Source of the DNA: F23-D06 sp947167635
GTDB taxonomy: Bacteria > Bacteroidota > Bacteroidia > Bacteroidales > WCHB1-69
Direction: 5' to 3'
Assembly (NCBI GenBank): GCA_947167635.1
Contig: CAMVIT010000026.1
Span: 1 to 40,868, forward strand
DNA length: 40,868 nucleotides
The notes under the pieces were generated by a model. That model worked only from the letters and a program-made list of their open reading frames with translations. It had not been told where the DNA came from and ran no database searches. Of this stretch, positions 25,876 through 32,629 are shown one piece after another. A program made the translations under genes and the position numbers. How positions within the stretch are numbered: the stretch's first letter is position 1; every line of letters starts with the position of its first letter.

Positions 25876-26892
25876 TCAGTCGTTTGGGTTTTGAGGCAAG
25901 AGTTGTTGCTGTTTCAGGAATTCCACCATCAATTTCGGCATCGGGAAGTCGCCGATTTTTTCTTGCGGCACTAAAATTTGATGTTCAGACAATGTGGGCT
26001 TCCGTCTTTCTTCCAAGATGTAGAATTTGGCGTGGATAACTTGATGCGTGAGCACTTCGCGCAGTTGTGCGATGCATTCGAGATTCGGGAAGGTGGTGTC
26101 GGCAGCCGTCTCCTGCAGGGGGAATTGGTAGAGGTTGCGCCAGATGTCGCGACCTGTCCGTTTTTCCAGGATCATACTATAGTTATATAGGTGTATGGTA
26201 AAATGGAAAAAGCGTTCTCGTTTGGCGTTGCGGCGGATTTTGACGGGCAGGGTGCCGGTGAGGCCGTGTGTGGCGGCATGGCATTCTCCTTGGAAGGGGC
26301 AATCGTCGCATTTGGGGTTTTTAGGGAGGCAGACGATGGCACCGAGCTCCATCATGGCCTGGTTGAATTCCCCGGGATGTTGGGGGTCAATGAGTTGTGT
26401 GCAGCGTTGGGTGATGGCGGTGCGGGTGGCGGGACTGGCAATGTCGTCGGTGATGCCGAAGATGCGGGCGGAGACGCGCAGCACGTTGCCGTCCACGGCA
26501 GGGTGGGGGAGACCGAAGGCAATGGATGCGATGGCGGCGGCAGTATAGTCGCCCACGCCCTTGAGGGCGCGAATCTCCTCATATCGGTTAGGGAAGACAC
26601 CATGGTGCTTGTTGACAATCTGTTGCGCGGCGGTGTGCAGGTTGCGGGCGCGCGTGTAGTAGCCCAGTCCCTGCCAGAGGCGCAGCACCTGCTCCTCCCC
26701 GGCGGCGGCCAGCGCCTGGACATCCGGGAAGGCGGCGATGAAGCGCAGATAGTAGTCCCACCCCTGTTGCACACGGGTTTGCTGGAGGATTATTTCGGAG
26801 ATCCAGATTTTGTAGGGATCCTTTTCGCCACGCCACGGCAGCGAGCGTTTGTGCTCGTCGTACCAGGTCAGCAGCGTATGCGCGAAGGGCAT
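25876..26892 (-). CDS. mutY: A/G-specific adenine glycosylase
   Basis: MutY removes adenine mispaired with 8-oxoguanine, preventing G:C to T:A changes. The 338-residue protein has LPWRGEKDPYKIWISEIILQ (catalytic Glu33), the helix-hairpin-helix LKGVGDYTAAAIAS, catalytic Asp134 in AVDGNVLRV, and a 4Fe-4S site with Cys188, 195, 198 and 204 (C-x6-C-x2-C-x5-C). The C-terminal 120 residues form the Nudix-like 8-oxoG recognition domain. It sits tightly between the OmpA-like gene and tadA. Confidence 0.95.
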   Translation of the reverse strand: MPFAHTLLTWYDEHKRSLPWRGEKDPYKIWISEIILQQTRVQQGWDYYLRFIAAFPDVQALAAAGEEQVLRLWQGLGYYTRARNLHTAAQQIVNKHHGVFPNRYEEIRALKGVGDYTAAAIASIAFGLPHPAVDGNVLRVSARIFGITDDIASPATRTAITQRCTQLIDPQHPGEFNQAMMELGAIVCLPKNPKCDDCPFQGECHAATHGLTGTLPVKIRRNAKRERFFHFTIHLYNYSMILEKRTGRDIWRNLYQFPLQETAADTTFPNLECIAQLREVLTHQVIHAKFYILEERRKPTLSEHQILVPQEKIGDFPMPKLMVEFLKQQQLLPQNPND

Positions 26893-26893
26893 G

Positions 26894-27859
26894 TTAGTTG
26901 TTCTGTATCAGTTCGAAGAGCTTGTCGAGGTTAGGGGTTAGGATGATTTCGGTGCGGCGGTTCTTGGCGCGTGCCTCGGCAGAGTCGTTGGTGTCGATGG
27001 GCAGATACTCGCTACGTCCGGAGGCGGAGAGGCGCACAGGGGCGATGTCGCCGCTGGCGAGGATGGCCTTGACCACGGAGGTGGCGCGCAGCACGCTCAG
27101 ATCCCAGTTGTCCTTCACTTGGCCGCTGCCGCGGTAGGGCACGTTGTCGGTATGGCCCTCGATGAGGACGGAGATCTCCTTCTCGCTCTCCAACACGCTG
27201 GCCAACTGCCTGATGGCGTTGAGACCTTGCTCGTTGATGGTCCAGCTGCCCGAGGCAAACAGCAGTTTGTCTTCCATGGAAACATAGACCTTCCCGTCTT
27301 TTTCCATGACGTTGAGGCCGCTGCCTTCAAAACCCTTGAGGGCGGCGCTGACTTTGTCCTTGAGAGCCTTCACCTCGGCATCTTTTTGGTCGAGGACGTT
27401 CTGCATTTCGCGGATGCGGGCCTCCTTGGCTTCGAGCACAGCTCTTGCAGCGTTCAGAGAGTCTTGCTGGGCTGCAAGGTCGTCCTTGATTTTGTCGATA
27501 TTGCCCAGCAATTTGTTCATCTGGCTTTGGTTGTTGACGTTCTGCTCGGCAAAATTCTTGAGCAATTCGTCATAGTCGCGGGTGGCCTTGGCCAGGTCAC
27601 GCTCCGATTGGCGGAGACGGCGCGAGAGGGCCAGTGTGTCTTTTTCCAATTGCTCCACTTTGAGCAACTGGGCATTCAGGTCGGCCGTGAGCTGTTTCTT
27701 GGCGTTGGCGAAATCCACATTTTCGGAATTGGTGTATGTCAGGTCATCCTGGCATCTCTTGTATTGGTTTTGCAGTTCCGTATATTTTTGTTTGGTCACG
27801 CAGCCCGTGAACTGTGCCGCGAGAAATAAGGCTAAAATAATGATGCTAAATCTCTTCAT
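26894..27859 (-). CDS. OmpA family lipoprotein with coiled coil
   Basis: The 321-residue protein starts with a lipoprotein-like signal ending in QFTGC (Cys20); the residue three before Cys is Phe, so the lipobox is imperfect. Residues 25-185 are a long coiled coil rich in Leu, Gln, Asp, Lys and Glu. The C-terminal 125 residues are an OmpA-like peptidoglycan-binding domain with LFASGSWTINEQGLNAIRQLA, IEGHTDNVPYRG and DNWDLSVLRATSVV, where the Asp and Arg that grip diaminopimelate are kept. It probably ties the outer membrane to the cell wall. It is the first gene of the ompA-mutY-tadA operon. Confidence 0.9.
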   Translation of the reverse strand: MKRFSIIILALFLAAQFTGCVTKQKYTELQNQYKRCQDDLTYTNSENVDFANAKKQLTADLNAQLLKVEQLEKDTLALSRRLRQSERDLAKATRDYDELLKNFAEQNVNNQSQMNKLLGNIDKIKDDLAAQQDSLNAARAVLEAKEARIREMQNVLDQKDAEVKALKDKVSAALKGFEGSGLNVMEKDGKVYVSMEDKLLFASGSWTINEQGLNAIRQLASVLESEKEISVLIEGHTDNVPYRGSGQVKDNWDLSVLRATSVVKAILASGDIAPVRLSASGRSEYLPIDTNDSAEARAKNRRTEIILTPNLDKLFELIQNN

Positions 27860-27882
27860 TTGTACAATAATATATAGGTGTG

Positions 27883-27890
27883 CAAAAATA
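27883..27890 (-). promoter_or_regulatory. -7 box of the ompA-mutY-tadA operon
   Basis: TATTTTTG on the minus strand, 23 bases before the ATG at 27859. Confidence 0.6.
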
Positions 27891-27995
27891 GTGAGGATAG
27901 CCGGATTATTCTCACCGGTTCGGATTTTTTTATAAACAGGATTTGTTTAATAAAAGGGAGGTAGAAGGGAATTATATAATCATCAAAGAAAATTG

Positions 27996-28003
27996 TACTT
28001 TTG
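27996..28003 (+). promoter_or_regulatory. -7 box of the CDF transporter gene
   Basis: TACTTTTG on the plus strand. It overlaps the TTG that would begin the longest open frame, so the real start must be later, at the ATG at 28037. Confidence 0.6.
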
Positions 28004-28036
28004 CGGTCTGTTAAAAACTTCCACATCGTCCAAAAA

Positions 28037-28924
28037 ATGTCACGGGAAAAGGAAATTTACAAGGTCACGTTAGTGGGGTCGGCGGGCAACATCGCCTTGC
28101 TGACCTTCAAGTTCATCGCCGGGGTGCTCGGCAACAGCGCGGCAATGATCGCCGACGCGGTGCATTCGCTGTCCGATTTCCTCACCGACCTCATGGTGGT
28201 CGCTTTTGTCCATATCAGCGCGAAACCGCAGGACAAGTCGCACGACTACGGCCACGGCAAGTTCGAGACGTTGGCCACCTTCTTTGTCGGGCTGGCGTTG
28301 GTGGCCGCCGCCACGGGCATCATTGTCTCCGGTGCTGTGAAGTTAGCAGACTGGCTGAAGGGTGCGCAGTTGGAGGCGCCCGGCAAGCTCGCCTTATGGG
28401 CGGCGTTGATCTCCATCCTCGTGAAAGAGGGACTGTACCAATACACGATGCGCAAGGGAAAGTTTCTTGATTCCCAAGCCGTTGTGGCAAATGCTTGGCA
28501 TCACCGCAGCGATGCGCTCTCATCGGTGGGCGCGGCCATCGGTATCGGCGGAGCCATCCTGCTCGGTGACCGCTGGACGGTGCTCGACCCCTTGGCCTCC
28601 ATCGTGGTGGGCGCCATGTTAGTGAAAGTGGCCGTCGATCTGCTCAAAGGGAGCGTCAACGAGCTCACGGAGTGTTCGCTGCCCGAGGAGACAGAACATG
28701 AAATTGAGGATATTATCACCTCTTTTCCGGATGTGACAGACCCGCACAACCTGCGCACGCGGCGCATCGGCAACCGCATCGCCATCGAGGCGCACATCCG
28801 CATGGACGGCACTTTGACGTTGGACACGGTCCACGCCCGCACCACCGACATTGAGCGGAAGCTCAAGGATCGTTTCGGCGCGGACACGCACGTCACGTTG
28901 CACACGGAACCGTTGAAGGCGTAG
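28037..28924 (+). CDS. Cation diffusion facilitator (CDF) metal transporter
   Basis: CDF proteins export divalent metals through the inner membrane by proton antiport. The 295-residue protein has six predicted membrane segments. The transport-site motifs are HSLSD in the second segment and HHRSD in the fifth, both HxxxD, the type usually seen in zinc/iron-type rather than manganese-type members. A cytoplasmic ferredoxin-like domain begins near residue 205, with VTDPHNLRTRRIGN and EAHIRMDGTLTLDTVHA. The stop codon TAG is the first three bases of a palindromic repeat (28922-28947), so the repeat sets the C-terminus. Confidence 0.93.
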   Translation: MSREKEIYKVTLVGSAGNIALLTFKFIAGVLGNSAAMIADAVHSLSDFLTDLMVVAFVHISAKPQDKSHDYGHGKFETLATFFVGLALVAAATGIIVSGAVKLADWLKGAQLEAPGKLALWAALISILVKEGLYQYTMRKGKFLDSQAVVANAWHHRSDALSSVGAAIGIGGAILLGDRWTVLDPLASIVVGAMLVKVAVDLLKGSVNELTECSLPEETEHEIEDIITSFPDVTDPHNLRTRRIGNRIAIEAHIRMDGTLTLDTVHARTTDIERKLKDRFGADTHVTLHTEPLKA

Positions 28925-29004
28925 AGACGCGCCGCGGCGCGTCTCTATAAATGCGTCTCCGTGGCGCGTCTCTACAAATGTGTCTCCGCGGCACGTCTCT
29001 ACAG
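28922..29004. repeat. Palindromic and tandem GTAGAGACG repeat cluster
   Basis: 28922-28947 is a perfect palindrome: TAGAGACGCGCC, GC, GGCGCGTCTCTA. Two 27-base direct repeats follow (28951-28977 and 28978-29004), which differ at four positions, all transitions. The TAG at the left end is the stop of the CDF gene. On the minus strand, TAG of TAGAGACGTGCC at 28999-29001 is the stop of the DUF1295 gene. The strong hairpin may also end both convergent transcripts. Another copy is at 34472-34499. Confidence 0.85.
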
Positions 29005-29901
29005 GAACATCCTCGTCCTTTTGCGATATTCGGCGTAGCCCGGCTTGTTCTGCAGCTGCCGCTTCTCCATCAGCGGGACACTTACGCATACAAAAAGCAA
29101 GGTCATCGCAATCGGGCCGCAGATAAGCCAGTCTATGCCTCCCAAAACGCAGTACATCAACCAAACACCCCACCAGAACAGGATTTCTCCAAAATAGTTG
29201 GGATGCCGCCCGTGTTTCCATAAACCGACGTTGCAGTATTGTCCTGGGTTGGCGGCACGAAAGTCGTGGATCTGTTTGTCTGCGACAAGCTGGAGGGTGG
29301 CCGCCGCAATACATACAAGGAACCCGAAGCAAAGACGGAGGGTCGTGATGAGCAAGGTGTGCATTCCCTCGGTACACAGGCCATAGATGTCTTGGAAAGT
29401 GAATCCCCACTCATACATCATCAGTCCGGGCAGCATGGCGCCAAAGACCACGACCGTGGGCATCAGGTTCAGTCCAAACAGGTTGAGGAGGTGGAAAAGG
29501 AGCGGGTGCAGTTTGCGGTATTGGGTGTAACGCCAGTCCTCGTGGCCTATCCCCTTGAAGGTGATTGCCCAGTTGCGAGTGAGTCGCCACCCCCAGTACC
29601 ACGAAGCCACAAGCAACAGGATCACTGGCACTGACCAGGTATGGGTGTGGAAGGCCCAAAACAGGAATGCCAGGGGTGGAAACACGCTCCAGTAGGGGTC
29701 ATAGACGGAGACGTTGCGGAACAGCAGTCCGAAGAGCCACACCACGACCGTCGCCGCCACATCGGCGGTGAACAATTGCCAGAGGTAGTGCCAGCCAGTG
29801 CTGGAAAGACTTCGGAAAACGAGGAAGCCGACCGCAAAGGCGAGCGCATAAACGGCAGTGATAATGAGAATACTGAGACTTCGAGATTCTTTGATAGGCA
29901 T
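28999..29901 (-). CDS. DUF1295 / steroid 5-alpha-reductase-like membrane protein
   Basis: From the ATG at 29901 the protein has 300 residues with about six to eight membrane segments. The C-terminal part has the isoprenylcysteine methyltransferase/DUF1295 signature NVGLWKHGRHPNYFGEILFWWGVWLM and ends in PLMEKRQLQNKPGYAEYRKRTRMF. Relatives are NADPH-linked steroid or lipid reductases and methyltransferases, and the substrate here is unknown. The longer frame to 29976 is rejected because a -7 box (29928-29935) lies inside it. Its stop codon comes from the palindromic repeat cluster. Confidence 0.85.
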   Translation of the reverse strand: MPIKESRSLSILIITAVYALAFAVGFLVFRSLSSTGWHYLWQLFTADVAATVVVWLFGLLFRNVSVYDPYWSVFPPLAFLFWAFHTHTWSVPVILLLVASWYWGWRLTRNWAITFKGIGHEDWRYTQYRKLHPLLFHLLNLFGLNLMPTVVVFGAMLPGLMMYEWGFTFQDIYGLCTEGMHTLLITTLRLCFGFLVCIAAATLQLVADKQIHDFRAANPGQYCNVGLWKHGRHPNYFGEILFWWGVWLMYCVLGGIDWLICGPIAMTLLFVCVSVPLMEKRQLQNKPGYAEYRKRTRMFL

Positions 29902-29927
29902 TTTGAGTTGTAATTTTGTTTGAGTGG

Positions 29928-29935
29928 CAAAAATA
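29928..29935 (-). promoter_or_regulatory. -7 box of the DUF1295 gene
   Basis: TATTTTTG on the minus strand, 26 bases before the ATG at 29901. Confidence 0.6.
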
Positions 29936-30095
29936 CAACATTTATCAAAGCAGAAAGAGAGTTGGAAAAGATACAAGATTCGGATTTTATAACATCACGC
30001 GACTTGGCAGGCCGCTGATGCTGTTGTTGTCAGTGGTAGTATCGTGTTACACGAAATTTTTTTTCGAAATAAGTTGTATGATAATACAATTTTGT

Positions 30096-30103
30096 TATTT
30101 TTG
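30096..30103 (+). promoter_or_regulatory. -7 box of the toxin-antitoxin operon
   Basis: TATTTTTG on the plus strand with only five bases between it and the toxin ATG at 30109, so the transcript would be leaderless or nearly so. GTATGATAATAC at 30076-30087 just upstream is a perfect 12-base palindrome (GTAT, GATA/ATC half sites overlapping) that could be an operator for the antitoxin; this last point is inference. Confidence 0.5.
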
Positions 30104-30108
30104 CGCCG

Positions 30109-30447
30109 ATGAAAAAGATAGTCGCATACAGGAACTATTATAGAGAGTTTATGTCAAAACTCTCTGATACTGAATGTGCTAAAATCAAGCGTGCTTTGCT
30201 GCTTTTTGAGATGGAAGACAAGATTCCTCAACATTACATCCATTACATTCGTGATGGATTGTATGAATTTCGGGTGAGTCATGGGAATAAAGAGTTCCGA
30301 TTGTTCTTTATCTATGACGGAGAACAAATAGTTGTTCTATTTAACTGTTTCACAAAAAAGTCACAGAAAGTACCTAAGCGAGAAATCGAAAAGGCCATAA
30401 AGTTAAAGGAGGACTATAAAAATGAAAAGAAAAGAGGTAATATTTGA
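30109..30447 (+). CDS. Type II toxin of the RelE/HigB family
   Basis: The 112-residue protein has the compact RelE/ParE fold pattern: KIVAYRNYYREFMSKLSDTE (first helices), DGLYEFRVSHGNKEFRLFFIYDGEQIVVLFNCFTKKSQKVPKREIEKA (central strands and last helix). The conserved Arg in the FRLFF strand and the Lys/Arg-rich KKSQK motif are those of ribosome-dependent mRNA interferases of the HigB type. The start agrees with family N-termini. It overlaps the antitoxin start by 26 bases, and the toxin-first order is typical for higBA. Confidence 0.9.
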   Translation: MKKIVAYRNYYREFMSKLSDTECAKIKRALLLFEMEDKIPQHYIHYIRDGLYEFRVSHGNKEFRLFFIYDGEQIVVLFNCFTKKSQKVPKREIEKAIKLKEDYKNEKKRGNI

Positions 30448-30718
30448 TGTAAGTGCCGAATTGGAGCGCGAATTCGGGCCAAAAGGTTCTGAAACCAGAA
30501 AGCAGGCGGAGGACAAGGCGTGGGAGGAGTACAACGCGCAGATTCTATTGGATGCGAGAAAGAACGCAGGACTGACCCAGCAGGAACTTGCCGAACGGAT
30601 TGGTGCAGACAAAGGGTACGTTTCCCGCGTGGAGCGGGGGCTGATAATTCCTTCCGTTTCAACGCTTTATCGCATTGCTGCCGCCATGGGACTGACTGTG
30701 GAGTTGCGACCAGCGTAA
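30422..30718 (+). CDS. HTH (XRE) antitoxin of the HigA type
   Basis: The 98-residue protein has an acidic N-terminal helix region and a classic XRE helix-turn-helix at about residues 37-92 (ARKNAGLTQQELAERIGADKGYVSRVERG, SVSTLYRIAAAMGLTVEL; shown in two parts). It would bind the toxin and repress the shared promoter. It starts inside the toxin gene, so translation is coupled. No promoter of its own is visible. Confidence 0.9.
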   Translation: MKRKEVIFDVSAELEREFGPKGSETRKQAEDKAWEEYNAQILLDARKNAGLTQQELAERIGADKGYVSRVERGLIIPSVSTLYRIAAAMGLTVELRPA

Positions 30719-30793
30719 TATTTTTCCCGACAAAAAATGTTCGGTGTAGCGTGTTCAAGGTGGCGTGCCAGGGGTGCGCTACAAGATAGTATA

Positions 30794-31773
30794 CTATTTC
30801 AAGAACTTTCTAATGATTTCTCCTTCAGAAGTAAGCAGCCTCAGCAGATAGGTACCTTTTGATAAGTGAGAAGTATTTATCATCCAACAATCTTTTTCAA
30901 CCGTTTGTATGAGACGGCCTGAGATGTCGTATATTTCTATACCGTCCAATTGAATTTCGTCAGAGCCATTAATGATCAAACGGTCTGTTACAGGATTTGG
31001 ATAGAGTATGATGGAGGCCAACTCATTGTCTTGTATTCCTGTTGTCCGTGAGATTGAAAAATGTAGTTGATAGGTCCCGATTTCTCCAGAAGTGACAGGT
31101 AAAACTCTGAAAAACAATGTGCCACTGTCGCTCATTGTTAAAGCAGGCATGGAATTAATATAGTTTGACGACCAAGTACTGCCGGTCTGAGAAGTGGCGA
31201 AATGCGCATTAGTCGTATAGGAGCTGTTATTGCCGCTATTGAGTATGTTCGCATTTATGGTATAGGAATAACCTTGTCCAGCACCGTCTGCTCGCATTAA
31301 TTTGACAAACTTGATTGTTGTTCTATGCATACTTCCATCCTCAATGACAACACATTCTTCAGAGTTCTTTATCGCTTCAACAGTTCCTTTTTTGTATCCT
31401 GTCACTGTTTTCCACATCACATAGTCTCCAACTTTGAAACCTTTGTAATTGGCGTTTTGTTTCAAGCCCCACACATCGCCTTCGATGGCAAAATACTTCT
31501 TTTTAATCATATATATCTTGGCATTCATCAAAAAAACGCTACCAGGAACTTCACGTACCGTTTGTTCCAAGGCTTCTTCTAATGTTTTTGCTTTACTTTT
31601 TGTGATTTTCTTTTGATTTCCTCGAGCATAGGCCGCAACAAGTTCGTAATCTTCTAAATCGCCCACGTTTTTCGATGAAATCATATTAATCTTTCCAATT
31701 TGAATAACTTTCTGAGCATCACAAAAATTGACAATCATCAATATTGCGAAAGTAAATAAAAGTATTTTTTCAT
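30794..31773 (-). CDS. T9SS type A cargo protein, signal peptide frameshifted
   Basis: The open frame has an ATG at 31738 and runs 314 residues. Its N-terminal half (DYELVAAYARGN, SKAKTLEEALEQTVREVPGS, YFAIEGDVWG, GFKVGDYVMWK) is a domain I know only as a Bacteroidota hypothetical. The last 75 residues (LYPNPVTDRLIINGS, IYDISGRLIQT, LSKGTYLLRL) are a T9SS type A sorting domain. Upstream, the same frame continues without a stop as KILLFTFAILMIVNFCDAQ, a perfect signal peptide, but its ATG at 31773 is one base out of frame: six A follow it where seven are needed. So this is a one-base disruption, an assembly error, or a slippage-controlled gene. Confidence 0.8.
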
Positions 31774-31789
31774 GTTATTCTCGCCATTT

Positions 31790-32075
31790 ATTTCTTTCTG
31801 TCGGCGCGTCAGGTTTTCCGCTCCCCAGCACCACGGGAGCAAATACACAAAAGAAGCGTGGCACTGACATACCACATCTTCTATCGGAGGTCGTGAGAGT
31901 ACCTTGTAACGGAGAATGTAATAATCAGCCCACGCCTTAAGCGCGAGCTATCACACTCACTTGCACTACAAAAAGGAAATTTCTCACGTTTCCGATAGCA
32001 AGACGAGCATAACGCTTCGTTAAAATCAAAAAATCCCGCCAACCTTGCAACATATCACGTCTTCGGGTTGACGTG
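31790..32075 (-). promoter_or_regulatory. Highly structured leader RNA upstream of the T9SS type A gene
   Basis: Nested complementary segments predict a long minus-strand hairpin. Pairing in window coordinates: 31834-31838 with 32034-32038; 31853-31859 with 32012-32018; 31877-31888 with 31991-32003 (12 pairs, one bulge); 31892-31897 with 31983-31988; 31914-31922 with 31950-31958 (nine pairs); 31928-31934 with 31942-31948. A local hairpin lies at each end: 32056-32075 and 31820-31840. The innermost two helices rely on G-U pairs that exist only in the minus-strand transcript. A -7 box lies just upstream (32077-32084). I do not recognise the family. Confidence 0.65.
31937..32053 (-). CDS. Possible leader peptide of 38 residues
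   Basis: An ATG about 20 bases after the predicted transcription start opens a 38-codon frame, MLQGWRDFLILTKRYARLAI..., ending at TAA inside the apical loop of the structured leader. It is Arg-, Leu- and Val-rich. It may be chance, but its position in the leader makes it a candidate for a regulatory upstream peptide. Confidence 0.2.
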   Translation of the reverse strand: MLQGWRDFLILTKRYARLAIGNVRNFLFVVQVSVIARA

Positions 32076-32076
32076 G

Positions 32077-32084
32077 CAAAAATA
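32077..32084 (-). promoter_or_regulatory. -7 box driving the structured leader
   Basis: TATTTTTG on the minus strand, immediately before the first hairpin of the leader. It is about 300 bases from the downstream ATG, far longer than the 20-40 bases seen for most genes in this window. Confidence 0.55.
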
Positions 32085-32155
32085 AGATTTTTTTCTAATC
32101 AACTATTCCCAAAATAATAATTTCACATATATGTTAAACATATTCGGAAAAATAT

Positions 32156-32163
32156 TATCTTTG
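32156..32163 (+). promoter_or_regulatory. -7 box of the lone HTH gene
   Basis: TATCTTTG on the plus strand, divergent from the structured-leader promoter and 45 bases before the ATG at 32209. Between them an ATG at 32183 opens a nine-codon frame (MKEAKLQLS) whose stop overlaps the HTH start as ATGA. Confidence 0.55.
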
Positions 32164-32208
32164 CGGACTAAAAAACACTATTATGAAAGAAGCAAAACTT
32201 CAATTATC

Positions 32209-32496
32209 ATGAAAAAGAAGACAAACACCAAGATTTATTCGCCTATCCTGCAAAAAGCGCTTGATTCCATCACGCCGCAGGAGAAGGCGGCTTTTGACCT
32301 GAATTTCAGTATATCAGAAAAAATTTACCAGACTTTACAGGAAAAAGGGATGACCAAACGCGATTTGGCTCGGTTGACAGGAAAAAAAGAGTCGGAAGTG
32401 TCAAGATGGTTCTCGTTCGGACACAATTTTACCTGCAAAACCATAGCCCTCATCCAGCTGGCGTTGGGAGTTCCTATTGTTCAAGTGGCGCAGTAG
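32209..32496 (+). CDS. Lone XRE-family HTH protein
   Basis: From the ATG at 32209 the protein has 95 residues. A helix-turn-helix lies at about residues 44-92 (EKIYQTLQEKGMTKRDLARL, KKESEVSRWFSFGHNFT, ALIQLALGVPIVQVA). The N-terminus (SPILQKALDSITPQEKAAFDLNFSIS) matches the layout of HigA-like antitoxins, in which the preceding gene is a toxin. No toxin lies next to it. It may be an orphan antitoxin or a small regulator of the divergent T9SS cargo gene. The upstream extension to 32131 is out because the -7 box lies in it. Confidence 0.8.
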   Translation: MKKKTNTKIYSPILQKALDSITPQEKAAFDLNFSISEKIYQTLQEKGMTKRDLARLTGKKESEVSRWFSFGHNFTCKTIALIQLALGVPIVQVAQ

Positions 32497-32601
32497 TCGA
32501 AAAATTGTGCTTTCTCGCCAAGTTTAACATTTTGCTGATGTCAGCAAAATGGTCACGCTACCCTCACCACCGAATCGGACAAAACATATCGCTAAAAAAC
32601 G

Positions 32602-32609
32602 TATCTTTG
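32602..32609 (+). promoter_or_regulatory. -7 box of the secreted protein gene at 32630
   Basis: TATCTTTG on the plus strand, 20 bases before the ATG at 32630. Confidence 0.6.
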
Positions 32610-32629
32610 CCTTTTCAATTGTAAAAACA

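Noticed and set aside
28922..29004. CRISPR array
   Set aside because: The repeats are contiguous, only two full units plus a palindrome, with no unique spacers and no cas genes.
31790..32075. tmRNA, 6S RNA, RNase P RNA or SRP RNA
   Set aside because: No tag-peptide frame ending in ALAA, no RNase P or SRP conserved cores, and no typical 6S central bubble were recognised. A covariance-model scan would settle it.
30784..32500. Defence island around the toxin-antitoxin pair and the HTH gene
   Set aside because: Neighbours are a T9SS cargo gene, a secreted unknown and metabolic genes. No nuclease, helicase, reverse transcriptase or STAND-type gene is present.
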